A stretch of 41,512 nucleotides of DNA. Source: an uncultured Mycobacterium sp. GTDB taxonomy: Bacteria; Actinomycetota; Actinomycetes; Mycobacteriales; Mycobacteriaceae. The stretch's first letter is position 1. Each line of letters opens with the position of its first letter. Positions 21,773 to 30,144 of this stretch are shown piece by piece. The stretch spans positions 1 through 41,512 of the forward strand of contig FLQS01000052.1 in assembly GCA_900078375.1 (NCBI GenBank), in the 5' to 3' direction. The notes beneath the pieces are model-generated. The model was not told the origin of the DNA and did not search any database. It saw only the letters and a program-made list of their open reading frames with translations. The position numbers and the translations under genes are program-made.

Positions 21773-24702
21773 GACGCTCTCGCCTTCACCGCGGTGCGAG
21801 TGCTGGCGACTTCTTCGTCGATGCGCGCGCCGAGGCTGCGCAACACGTCGAGGACGAGGCCCAGAACGATCAGGTATACGCCGAGGTCGAAGAACAGCGC
21901 AGTCACGAACTTCACCGTGCCCAGCAGTGGCAGGTGCAGGGTGATCACCGCAGAGGACAGTGCGGGCGCACCCAGCAGCATCGAGCCGACGGCGGTGGCA
22001 CGTCGGGCAGGTCGCGGTAGGCCGCCCGACGTGCCGGCCGACAGCGCCAGCCCGGCGCCGAGGATTTTGCCGGCGTCCAGCGGCAGCGTCTCGCCCAACT
22101 CGTAACGTCCGCCCGCCAGATAGCGCAGCACCAGCGCCAGGCCGGCGGTGAGCCCGCCGGCGAACCCGCCGCCGGGGGTGTTGTGGCCGGTGAAGAAGAA
22201 GTAGACCGACAGCACCATGATCAGCGGGAAGATCAGCCGGGTGGCGACTTCGAGCACCAGCGACCGATTGCGCGGGTTGCGCAGTTCGCTGCCGCGCAGC
22301 CAGGTGGTGTCGCCGACGGCCGGGCTGTAAGCGGTCGCGGGCAACAGACCGATATCGGGTTGGCCGGCATCGGACACCCGCGGCGCGGAGCCGAACCGGC
22401 GGTTGCGGAACACCAGCGACGCGACGCCGGTGGCGGCGGCCACCAGGACCGAGATCTCGCCGAGGGTGTCCCAGGCGCGGATGTCGACCAGCAGCACGTT
22501 GACGGTATTGGCGCCATGCCCGCGGTCGTAGGCGGCATCCGGCAGCAAGGCGGCGATCCCGGCGCGGGTGCGGGCGGCCATCGCGAACACCGCCAGCGTG
22601 GTGACGGTGGCGCCGACGGCCAGTGCCAGCGCCGCCCGGGGCAGCCGGTGTCGGTTGGCTTCCTCGGCCTCGGCGGGCAGGGTGCGCAGCACCAGCAGGA
22701 AGATGACCAGCGTCAGGGTCTCCACCAGGAACTGCGTCAAGGCCAGGTCAGGGGCGCCGTGGAAGGCGAAGATCGCGCCGCAGCCATAGCCGGTGATGCC
22801 GACCAGCAGCACCGCGGCCAGCCGGTTGCGCATGATGGTGGCGGCCACCGCGGCGGCCACGATGAGCAGGCCCACCACCGGTTGGACCAGGGAATCCCAC
22901 AGCCGGAACTGCGGGTGGTCCCTGGCCCCGAAAGCCAGCACCGCGACGGGGAACAACACCAGCGTCGCGAGGATCACCGACTGGGTGACCGGAATGGATC
23001 CGCGCTGGGTGACCGCGGTGAGCCGGACAGACAACAGATCGGCGCCGCGGATGACGGCGTCGTAGATCCGGTCGGCGTTGCCCAGCGGTCGCCAGGTACC
23101 CACCCCGGCGCGGCGCAGGCGTTCGCGGCTGAAGAATGCGGTGACGCCGATGGCCAGCACCAGGGCCGACAGCACCAGCGGCAGATTGACTCCGTGCCAC
23201 AGCGCCAGCGTGTAATGGCCGTCGTCGGCGCCCGCGGCAGGGATGGTCTCGGCGTAGCCGTCCAGCGTGGTGTTCAGGTACCGGGGTACCACACCGAGGA
23301 ACAGTCCGGCTGCCGCCAGGATTGCCGGCGCCCCAAGGAAGCTGGCCGGCGGCCGGTGCATGTTGGTCACCAGGCTGGTCGGACGTTCAGATCCCTTGCG
23401 CGCGAACGCACCCCACAGGAATCGCAGAGCGTAGATAGTGGTGAAGACCGAGCCGATGACCACCCCGGTCAGCACCACAGGTGCCCAGGCGCCCAGCGAT
23501 GCGCTGTGCGCGATGGACTCGAAATCCGCCTCCTTGGCCACGAAGCCCAGGAACGGCGGCAGTGCGGCCATACTCGCGGTTGCGGCGGCGGCGATGACGA
23601 ACAACCCGGGCATCCGGTGACCCAGCCAGGCCAGCCTGCGGATGTCGCGGGTGCCGGTGGAATGGTCGATGATGCCGACGACCATGAACAGCGTCGCCTT
23701 GAACAGTGCGTGCGCGCAGAGCATGGCCAGCCCGGCGAGCATCATGTCCTGGCCGCCACCGCCGACCATGACGGTGATGAAGCCCAACTGGCTGACGGTG
23801 CCGAACGCGAGGATCAGCTTGAGGTCGTATTCGCGGACCGCGCGCCAGCCGGCCAGCAGCATGGTCACCACACCCAGCGTGATGACGGTGGGTCGCCAGC
23901 CCGGCGAATCGGCGAAGCCGGGGCTCAGCCGGGCGACGAGGTAGACGCCGGCCTTGACCATCGCGGCGGCATGTAGATACGCGCTGACCGGGGTTGGGGC
24001 GGCCATCGCGCCGGGCAGCCAGAAGTGGAACGGGACGATGGCCGATTTGGACAGCGCGCCGATGAGTACCAGGACGACGGCGACGGCGACAGCGGTGCCG
24101 TGCGGCGGGTCCGCCACCAGTTCCGACAGCAGGTAGGTGCCCGCGGTATGGCCGAGGATGACGATGCCGGCCAGCATCGACAGCCCGCCGGCGGTGGTGA
24201 CCAGCAGGGCCTGCATGGCCGCGCGGCGGCTGGTGGCGCGCTCGGCGTAGTGGCCCACGAGCAGGAACGACAGGACCGTCGTCAGTTCCCAGAACGTGTA
24301 GAGCAGCAGCATGTTGTCGCTGATGACCAGGCCGAACATGGCTCCGGAGAACGCGACGAGTTCGGCGGCGAAACTCGGCAGCCGGTTCTCGGTATGGCCG
24401 TCGCGGTGGTGGAAGTACTCGGCGCAGTAGAACAGCACCAGCGCGCCGATGCCCAGCACCAGCACGCTCATGACGGCGGTCAGGGCGTCGAAGCGCAGCG
24501 TGATGTCCATCGACAGCTGCGGCACCCACGGGATGTCCACCGTCGGGGCAGGGCGCCCGGCATCCGGCCAGTTGAGTGCCACCCAGACCAGCGACGCCGC
24601 CGGGACGAGGGCTAGAGGGTAGAAGGCCAGCCGTCCCCATCGGTGCACGAGCGCCGGCGCCACCGCGGCGGCGATCGCGTGCGCGATCAGGATGACGAGC
24701 AT
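21769..24702 (-). CDS. mrpA: fused Mrp antiporter subunits A and B
   Basis: A 977-aa protein joining MrpA and MrpB, as in group-2 Mrp operons. The N-terminal part is NuoL-like (LLLYTFWELTTVLSFLLVGHY, KSAIVPFHFWLPGAMAAPTPVSAYLHAAAMVKAGVYLV and VREYDLKLILAFGTVSQLGF carry conserved Glu, Lys and His residues of the proton path). The middle part (about 640-780) is the MrpA-specific extension. The last 150 residues are MnhB-like: ATRLIFPLIMVLSVYFFFTG, then HNTPGGGFAGGLTAGLALVL. Its product with C-G forms the Na+(K+)/H+ antiporter for alkali, salt and membrane-potential stress. It is the first gene of the operon, from ATG 24702. Confidence 0.97.
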   Translation of the reverse strand: MLVILIAHAIAAAVAPALVHRWGRLAFYPLALVPAASLVWVALNWPDAGRPAPTVDIPWVPQLSMDITLRFDALTAVMSVLVLGIGALVLFYCAEYFHHRDGHTENRLPSFAAELVAFSGAMFGLVISDNMLLLYTFWELTTVLSFLLVGHYAERATSRRAAMQALLVTTAGGLSMLAGIVILGHTAGTYLLSELVADPPHGTAVAVAVVLVLIGALSKSAIVPFHFWLPGAMAAPTPVSAYLHAAAMVKAGVYLVARLSPGFADSPGWRPTVITLGVVTMLLAGWRAVREYDLKLILAFGTVSQLGFITVMVGGGGQDMMLAGLAMLCAHALFKATLFMVVGIIDHSTGTRDIRRLAWLGHRMPGLFVIAAAATASMAALPPFLGFVAKEADFESIAHSASLGAWAPVVLTGVVIGSVFTTIYALRFLWGAFARKGSERPTSLVTNMHRPPASFLGAPAILAAAGLFLGVVPRYLNTTLDGYAETIPAAGADDGHYTLALWHGVNLPLVLSALVLAIGVTAFFSRERLRRAGVGTWRPLGNADRIYDAVIRGADLLSVRLTAVTQRGSIPVTQSVILATLVLFPVAVLAFGARDHPQFRLWDSLVQPVVGLLIVAAAVAATIMRNRLAAVLLVGITGYGCGAIFAFHGAPDLALTQFLVETLTLVIFLLVLRTLPAEAEEANRHRLPRAALALAVGATVTTLAVFAMAARTRAGIAALLPDAAYDRGHGANTVNVLLVDIRAWDTLGEISVLVAAATGVASLVFRNRRFGSAPRVSDAGQPDIGLLPATAYSPAVGDTTWLRGSELRNPRNRSLVLEVATRLIFPLIMVLSVYFFFTGHNTPGGGFAGGLTAGLALVLRYLAGGRYELGETLPLDAGKILGAGLALSAGTSGGLPRPARRATAVGSMLLGAPALSSAVITLHLPLLGTVKFVTALFFDLGVYLIVLGLVLDVLRSLGARIDEEVASTRTAVKARAS

Positions 24703-24846
24703 GGCACTCCGATCTCTGGACGCGCCAGCGCGTCGGTGATCTACCGCGGTCGGTCGGGGTGTCAGCCAAAGGTGTTCGGCTATGTCCTGTCAACAGTCTA
24801 CGGGGTTGACCGGAAAGCAGATTGGCGGGCCGCGCGGCCCAGGTGC
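24703..24846 (-). promoter_or_regulatory. mrp operon leader / promoter region
   Basis: This 144-bp gap precedes mrpA and holds no gene. GACGCGC and GCGCGTC (24719-24734) form a perfect inverted repeat with a 2-bp centre, 17 bp before the ATG, so it is either an operator or a hairpin next to the ribosome binding site. A perfect -35 hexamer TTGACA lies at 24793-24788 on the minus strand; the -10 partner at 17-18 bp (TTGGCT) is poor. Promoter assignment is tentative. Confidence 0.4.
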
Positions 24847-25239
24847 TCAGAATCTGTGTGTTGGCTCCGAAATAGCTTGAGCTGCAATACGTCTCAGCAT
24901 GATCCGCACGACGACCCGGTGTCCGCCCGATCCGATCACCAAGGCGCGGTAGATCTTGCCCTTGATACCGGGAAAGACCGCCCAGGTCTGCGCCACGACG
25001 CGGGTGCCGCCGGCTGGATCGTCGGAGAGTAGGAAGATCAGTTTGTACACCGAGAACCAGTGCCGTCCCTTGCATGCGAGGCGTTCCGGTTGCTCGGCCA
25101 CATCGAGGACAAACCCGAACGGGACCGTCTCGGGGTCCGCAGGATTGCTGCAGAGTGTTCGCACCAGCGCGTGCCACGTCGTTGTCCGGTCTGTGGGAAC
25201 CGTTATGGCATGCTCATCGATATAGGGTAATCGTTCCAT
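24847..25239 (-). CDS. DUF2867 / SRPBCC-like protein
   Basis: A 130-aa protein starting MERLPYIDEHAITVPTDRTT. The stretch AQTWAVFPGIKGKIYRALVIGSGGHRVVVRIML (about 85-117, as two adjoining halves) is typical of the actinobacterial DUF2867/SRPBCC-like family, which has a helix-grip fold and may bind a small hydrophobic ligand. ATG 25239 is used; reading further back only gives sequence antisense to the TetR gene. It is divergent from that regulator with 21 bp between starts, so its expression is probably controlled by it. Function unknown. Confidence 0.75.
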   Translation of the reverse strand: MERLPYIDEHAITVPTDRTTTWHALVRTLCSNPADPETVPFGFVLDVAEQPERLACKGRHWFSVYKLIFLLSDDPAGGTRVVAQTWAVFPGIKGKIYRALVIGSGGHRVVVRIMLRRIAAQAISEPTHRF

Positions 25240-25260
25240 ATAGAAGGACTGTACTAGATC

Positions 25261-25842
25261 GTGGCACCACCGCGGAAGCATGAAACCGACGCGATCCTGG
25301 ATGCGGCGCGCGCGCTGGTGCTCGCGGAGGGACCGCGGGCGGCCAGCGTGGCGGCGATCGCCACGGCGAGCGGCGCGCCGGTGGGCACGCTCTATCACCG
25401 GTTCGGCAACCGCGACGGCATCCTGGCCGCTACGTGGTTGCGAGCTCTGGACCGTTTCCAGTCCCTGGCCGTGGCGGCGACCGCGGACTCCGCTGTGGAG
25501 ACGGCCGTCGCGATGGCATTGTCGGCGATCACATTCGCCCGGCGGTTCCCCGGCGACGCCCGGTTGTTGTTGACGGTGCGGCCAGAGGATCTGGTGGACG
25601 CCGACGGTGGCGCCTTGGTCACCGCGATCACGAGTCGCAACGCCCCCTTGGTCGAGCGGCTGCGACAGCTGACGCGCGAGTTGTACGGCGCGGATGACCG
25701 CCGATCGCTGGACGTGTTGCAGCGCGCGGTTGTCGATCTGCCCTATGCCGCCGTGCGCCGCCACGTCGCCGATGTGCCCGACTGGCTGGCCGGAGATCTC
25801 GCCGAGTCCGTGCGTGCGCTATTGGCGGGCTACCGGCAGTAG
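25261..25842 (+). CDS. TetR-family transcriptional regulator
   Basis: A 193-aa regulator. The N-terminal helix-turn-helix spans about residues 8-55: ETDAILDAARALVLAEGPRAASVAAIATASGAPVGTLYHRFGNRDGIL (split), with the recognition helix around APVGTLYHRF. The C-terminal ligand domain is variable. GTG 25261 begins the frame and lies 21 bp from the divergent DUF2867-like gene, the usual arrangement for a local repressor; the short gap must hold both promoters. The SRPBCC gene follows on the same strand after 71 bp. Confidence 0.92.
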   Translation: MAPPRKHETDAILDAARALVLAEGPRAASVAAIATASGAPVGTLYHRFGNRDGILAATWLRALDRFQSLAVAATADSAVETAVAMALSAITFARRFPGDARLLLTVRPEDLVDADGGALVTAITSRNAPLVERLRQLTRELYGADDRRSLDVLQRAVVDLPYAAVRRHVADVPDWLAGDLAESVRALLAGYRQ

Positions 25843-25913
25843 GTCCGTACCGGGAGCGCGATGGCCAGCCATACCGTCAGGGCGATCGCGACGGGGTGTT
25901 GTTGAATTACCCC

Positions 25914-26363
25914 ATGACCGAGCCGGACAGAGTTGTCAGCGTCAGCAGGCCGATCGCCGCTCCCGCCGCGGCCATCTTCGAACTGATCGCCGACCCAGCG
26001 CGCCAGCCCGAGTGGGACGGCAATGACAACCTCGCACAAGCCGTACCCGGCCAGCGGGTCCGCAACGTGGGTGACGTGTTCACGATGACGCTGACTCTGG
26101 GCGCCGATCGGGAGAATCATGTCGTCGAGTTCGACGAGGGCCGGCTGATCGCGTGGCGGCCGTCCGAGCCCGGCAACACGCCTCCGGGTCACCTGTGGCG
26201 CTGGCGGCTCGAGCCCGTCGATGCCGCCACCACCGTCGTCACCCACACCTACGACTGGACCGCGCTGACCGACCCCACCCGCCTCGAACGGGCCCGCGGC
26301 ACCACAGCGGACAAACTTCAGGCCTCGCTCGACCGGCTCGCCGCGCTCGCGGAACGGAGTTAA
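25914..26363 (+). CDS. SRPBCC-family ligand-binding protein
   Basis: A 149-aa START/SRPBCC-fold protein. VVSVSRPIAAPAAAIFELIADPARQPEWDGND (split, residues 7-38) is the classical opening strand and helix of polyketide cyclase/dehydrase-like members, and TTVVTHTYDWTAL is the late strand. It probably binds a hydrophobic small molecule; the ligand is unknown. ATG 25914 is preferred over an ATG six codons upstream. The stop overlaps that of the convergent AAA gene, sharing the palindrome TTAA (26360-26363). Confidence 0.88.
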   Translation: MTEPDRVVSVSRPIAAPAAAIFELIADPARQPEWDGNDNLAQAVPGQRVRNVGDVFTMTLTLGADRENHVVEFDEGRLIAWRPSEPGNTPPGHLWRWRLEPVDAATTVVTHTYDWTALTDPTRLERARGTTADKLQASLDRLAALAERS

Positions 26364-28534
26364 CGCCCGGCGGCAAACGCCCGCAGCGACTCCACTTGCG
26401 CAGGGTCGAGCGACGGCCGTACCGCTTCGCGGGCCTTGGCCACATCGTCGGCGGTGACGTCTGCCGCATCGATCGAGCGGCGCATCGCGGTCAGTGCGGC
26501 CTCACGCAGCAGCGCCACACAGTCTGCCGCACTGTAGCCGTCCAGCTCCCCGGCCAGTGCGTCGAGATCGACCTCCGGCGACAATGGCACCGATTTGCCT
26601 GCCGTGCGTAGGATTTCGCGGCGCGCAGCGGCATCTGGCGGCTCGACGAAGACCAGCTTCTCCAACCGTCCCGGGCGTAGCAGCGCCGGGTCGATCAGGT
26701 CCGGGCGGTTGGTGGCACCGAGCACCACGACGTCGCGCAGTGGCTCGATGCCGTCGAGCTCGGTCAGCAGCGCTGCCACCACCCGGTCGGTGACCCCGGA
26801 GTCGAAGCTCTGCCCGCGCCGGGGTGCCAGCGCGTCGATCTCGTCGAGGAATACCAGCGACGGTGCGGAATCCCTTGCCCGGCGGAATAATTCACGAACG
26901 GCTTTCTCCGACGAGCCGACCCACTTGTCCATCAGCTCGGCGCCCTTCACCGCGTGCACACTCAGGCGGCCCGAGCTGGCCAGCGCGCGCACCACGAACG
27001 TCTTACCGCAGCCCGGCGGGCCGTAGAGCAGTACGCCCTTGGGTGGTTCGACGCCGAGCCGGGCGAAGGTGTCCGGATGCTGCAACGGCCACAGCACCGT
27101 CTCGGTCAGCGCCTGCTTGACTTCGATCATGTCGCCGACGTCGTCGAGGGTGACCGAACCGACCGACACCTCCTCGGTCGCCGAGCGGGACAGCGGGCGG
27201 ATGACCGTCAGCGCGCCCTTGAAGTCCTCCTGGGTCAAGGCAGGCGGCTTGCCGTCCTCGCTGGCGCGGGCGGCGGCCCGCAATGCCGCCTCCCGGACTA
27301 GCGCAGCCAGATCGGCACGGACGAATCCCGGTGTGCGCTCGGCAATCTCGTCGAGTGTCAGCTCATCGGCTGGGACATCGCGCAGCAGCACCTCCAGCAG
27401 CGCCTTGCGGGTCGCGCCGTCGGGCAGGCTCAAGCCGAGTTCGCGATCGCAGAGATCCGGTGCGCGCAGCCGTGGATCGACCGCGTCGGGCTGCTGGGAG
27501 GTGGCCACCAGTGCCACCCCGGGTGCGGCGACGGCCGTGCGCAGCTCGGCCAGGATCAGCGCAGAGACGGGTTCGGCCGGGGTGGGCAGCAGCGCGTCGA
27601 TGTCGGTGATCAGCAGCACGCCACCGCCACCGGTGACGGTACCGACCGCTTCGGCGACCGCGCGCTGCCGGTCCTGAGCCGCGAGCGCCCCGGTGTCGGG
27701 CCCGTCGAGTTCGACAAGCCGCCGCCCGGCGCACACCGCGCGCACCAGCGTGGCCTTGCCGACTCCGGCCGGTCCGGTGACCAGCACACCCAGATTCGGT
27801 TTGGCGCCAAGCTTTTTCAGCAGCTGTGGTTCGTCGAGGGCTAGCTTCAGCCACTCGGTGAGCCGGCCGGCCTGCACATGCTGGCCCTTGAGGTCGTCGA
27901 TCGACACCGCAGGAGCCTCCGGCCACACCATCGGCGGGCTGACGGCTGCGGCGGCCGCCGGCGGGGCGGACCCCGTCACGCTGTCGCCCCAGGTGACCGA
28001 CGAATTCGGTTGCACGCTCACCGGACCGGCTGGATCGGTGCCGGTGACGGTCAGCAGCTCCGAGGTCCAGGTGATGCCCACCGACGACGCCAGCGCCGAG
28101 CTGGCCTGGGTGGTCGACGTGCCGGGGCCCAGATCGCGCGGCAGCAGCGACACCGTGTCACCGACCGTCATCACCTTGCCCAGCAGCGCCTGCCGCAGCG
28201 TCGCCGACGACACCGACTGGGTGGCCAGGGTGGAGCCGCGCAGGGTGACCGAGCGTGCGCCGTACACGGTGACCGGTGCGGCCAGCACCGTGGTGTCCTC
28301 GCGCAGGCCGGCGTTGGACAACGTCACGTCGTCCAGCAGCGCCGTGCCGGCCGGGGTATCCGGCGGTGCCACGCCGGCAACGGCGGCGGTGGTGCGAGCA
28401 CCCGTGAGCGACACCGCATCCCACTCCCGAATGCCAAGGGCGGCGATGGCCTCGGGATGCAGCCGGACCACACCGCGACGGGAATCCAGCGCCGAGGTGT
28501 TCAGCCGTGCTGTCAGCGCCAGGTTTGTCGGCAC
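26360..28534 (-). CDS. double-AAA ATPase, CDC48/VCP-like (Rv0435c-like)
   Basis: A 724-aa AAA+ protein. Residues 1-165 form an N-domain with the double-psi beta-barrel-like pattern of CDC48 proteins (LNTSALDSRRGVVRLHPEAI, IREWDAVSLTG). The first ATPase domain has Walker A GPAGVGKA (254-261) but a degenerate Walker B ending TDID (310-313), and no clear arginine finger. The second is complete: Walker A GPPGCGKT (505-512), Walker B FLDEID (562-567), and GATNRPDLIDPALLRPGRLE (606-625). It should be a hexameric unfoldase or remodelling ATPase driven mainly by the second ring. GTG 28534 lies 2 bp after the pssA stop, ending the SDR-moeA2-psd-pssA-AAA operon. Confidence 0.93.
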   Translation of the reverse strand: MPTNLALTARLNTSALDSRRGVVRLHPEAIAALGIREWDAVSLTGARTTAAVAGVAPPDTPAGTALLDDVTLSNAGLREDTTVLAAPVTVYGARSVTLRGSTLATQSVSSATLRQALLGKVMTVGDTVSLLPRDLGPGTSTTQASSALASSVGITWTSELLTVTGTDPAGPVSVQPNSSVTWGDSVTGSAPPAAAAAVSPPMVWPEAPAVSIDDLKGQHVQAGRLTEWLKLALDEPQLLKKLGAKPNLGVLVTGPAGVGKATLVRAVCAGRRLVELDGPDTGALAAQDRQRAVAEAVGTVTGGGGVLLITDIDALLPTPAEPVSALILAELRTAVAAPGVALVATSQQPDAVDPRLRAPDLCDRELGLSLPDGATRKALLEVLLRDVPADELTLDEIAERTPGFVRADLAALVREAALRAAARASEDGKPPALTQEDFKGALTVIRPLSRSATEEVSVGSVTLDDVGDMIEVKQALTETVLWPLQHPDTFARLGVEPPKGVLLYGPPGCGKTFVVRALASSGRLSVHAVKGAELMDKWVGSSEKAVRELFRRARDSAPSLVFLDEIDALAPRRGQSFDSGVTDRVVAALLTELDGIEPLRDVVVLGATNRPDLIDPALLRPGRLEKLVFVEPPDAAARREILRTAGKSVPLSPEVDLDALAGELDGYSAADCVALLREAALTAMRRSIDAADVTADDVAKAREAVRPSLDPAQVESLRAFAAGR

Positions 28535-28536
28535 GC

Positions 28537-29391
28537 TCAGCCGCCCGGCTTACGCAAGCCGAGCCTGGCCACCGACCGGCGGCGGGTGGGTTGGTTGGCC
28601 CGGCGGATCGCGCGGCGCGCGGCGCGCTGCTGGCGGGGCCGGTCGTTCCACGCCTCGGGATGGGCGGCGACCCAGCGCTGGCTGCGCACCGCGAACGGGA
28701 TGTGCACGATGTAGGCGGCGATGATCACCAGGATCACCAGATACGGGAAGACGAACGCGGCGGCCACGCCGATGGCCAGCAAGGCCAGCAGCGGCGCCAC
28801 CATGTTGGGCCGCACCGAGAACGTATGCACCTTGCGCATCGGGATCCGGCTGACCACCAACAGCGAAACGCCGACCATCCAGATCGACACCGCCCAGTAG
28901 GAGGTCCACCAGCCGTCGCCCCACTGCATCTTGGCGGCCAGCGGGCCGATCGCGCCGATGGCACCCGCCGGGGCGGGCATGCCGACGAAGTATTCCTTGG
29001 TGTACGCGGGCAGGTCGGCGTCGAGCAGGGCGTTGTAGCGCGCCAGCCGCAGCACGATGCACACCGCATAGAGCAGTACCACGACCCAGCCGATGCGGGT
29101 ATCGGCCAGCAGCAGGCCGTAGACGATGAATGCCGGTGCCACACCGAAATTCACCGCGTCGGCCAGCGAGTCGATCTCCTCGCCCATCCGGGAGGTGGCC
29201 TTGAGCACTCGGGCGATCCGCCCGTCGAGCGCATCGAGGATTGCCGCGGCGGCCAGGAAGGCCATGGACTCGGTAGGTCGGTGATCCAGTGCGTACTTCA
29301 CCGACGTCATGCCAAGGCAGATGGCCAGCACGGTCACGGCGCTGGGCAGCAGACGGGTGCTGATGAGCGGGCGGGGGCGGGGTTTGATCAC
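28537..29391 (-). CDS. pssA: CDP-diacylglycerol-serine O-phosphatidyltransferase
   Basis: PssA joins CDP-diacylglycerol and L-serine to make phosphatidylserine in the membrane. The 284-aa product has the CDP-alcohol phosphotransferase signature D56-G57-xx-A60-R61-x8-G70-xxx-D74-xxx-D78, followed by several helices. The C-terminus is strongly basic (RPRQQRAARRAIRRANQPTR). GTG 29391 overlaps the psd stop by 4 bp, so the two successive enzymes of phosphatidylethanolamine synthesis are coupled. Same order as remembered Rv0436c-Rv0437c. Confidence 0.96.
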   Translation of the reverse strand: MIKPRPRPLISTRLLPSAVTVLAICLGMTSVKYALDHRPTESMAFLAAAAILDALDGRIARVLKATSRMGEEIDSLADAVNFGVAPAFIVYGLLLADTRIGWVVVLLYAVCIVLRLARYNALLDADLPAYTKEYFVGMPAPAGAIGAIGPLAAKMQWGDGWWTSYWAVSIWMVGVSLLVVSRIPMRKVHTFSVRPNMVAPLLALLAIGVAAAFVFPYLVILVIIAAYIVHIPFAVRSQRWVAAHPEAWNDRPRQQRAARRAIRRANQPTRRRSVARLGLRKPGG

Positions 29392-30101
29392 GACAGCTGC
29401 GCCAAGACCGTCTCGCCGGCGAGGGCCCGCTGGCCGGGTTCGACCAGGATCTGCGAGCCGGCCGGCAGGTAGGTGTCCAGCCGCGAACCGAACCGGATGA
29501 GCCCGTAGGTGTCGCCGATGGCGACCTTGTCACCGGCGTGCAGATCGCAGATGATTCGACGCGCGACCAGGCCGGCGATCTGTACGACCACCACTTCCCG
29601 TCCTTCCGGCGTGCGGATCAGCACGCTGTTGCGTTCATTGTCCTCACTTGCCGCCGCGAGGTCGGCCGAATGGAAGCGGCCCGGACGGTACTGCACGGCC
29701 AGCACCTCACCGCCGACCGGTAACCGCTGCACGTGGGCGTCGAGCAGTGACAGAAAGATGCTGATCCGGGGCCGCGGGCCGGCAGGCAGACCGAGTTCGG
29801 CGGGCGGCTCGGCCTCCTCGACCAGGCAGATCAGCCCGTCGGCCGGGGCCACCACCACACCGGGGCGGCTCGGTGGCGTCCGCGACGGGTGCCGGAAGAA
29901 GCCCGCGTTGGCGGCGGCGGCTGCCAGGGCCGCCCGGCGCACCCAGCGGTTCTTGCGGCCCACGGCCGCGACGGCCAGGCTCGCCGAGATGAACGGCAGG
30001 CCGGCGGGGTGAACAGGGGGAACCGAGGAACGCACCAGCGCGACCAGCCGCTGTGGGCCGGACATCATGTTGTTTTCCGCGGTGCGGGGGCGTCTGGCCA
30101 T
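29388..30101 (-). CDS. psd: phosphatidylserine decarboxylase
   Basis: Psd decarboxylates phosphatidylserine to phosphatidylethanolamine. The 237-aa proenzyme is of the short, archaeal/actinobacterial type: an N-terminal hydrophobic region (LPFISASLAVAAVGRKN and AALAAAAANAGFF), VVVAPADGLICLVEE, SIFLSLLDAHVQRLPVGGEV, and near the C-terminus RFGSRLDTYLP, where self-cleavage between Gly and Ser makes the pyruvoyl cofactor. ATG 30101 follows 43 bp after the moeA stop. Confidence 0.95.
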   Translation of the reverse strand: MARRPRTAENNMMSGPQRLVALVRSSVPPVHPAGLPFISASLAVAAVGRKNRWVRRAALAAAAANAGFFRHPSRTPPSRPGVVVAPADGLICLVEEAEPPAELGLPAGPRPRISIFLSLLDAHVQRLPVGGEVLAVQYRPGRFHSADLAAASEDNERNSVLIRTPEGREVVVVQIAGLVARRIICDLHAGDKVAIGDTYGLIRFGSRLDTYLPAGSQILVEPGQRALAGETVLAQLS

Positions 30102-30144
30102 CGGCGACGATTCTAGCCGCGGAGCGTGACGCTGCGGGCCGGGC

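Noticed and set aside
22183..23976. 597-codon open frame opposite mrpA
   Set aside because: Gln/Arg/Gly/Asp-rich, no motifs, wholly antisense to a well-supported membrane protein.
23387..25177. 596-codon minus-strand frame overlapping mrpA out of phase
   Set aside because: Arg/Pro/Gly/Ala-rich shadow; the mrpA frame encodes conserved NuoL-like helices.
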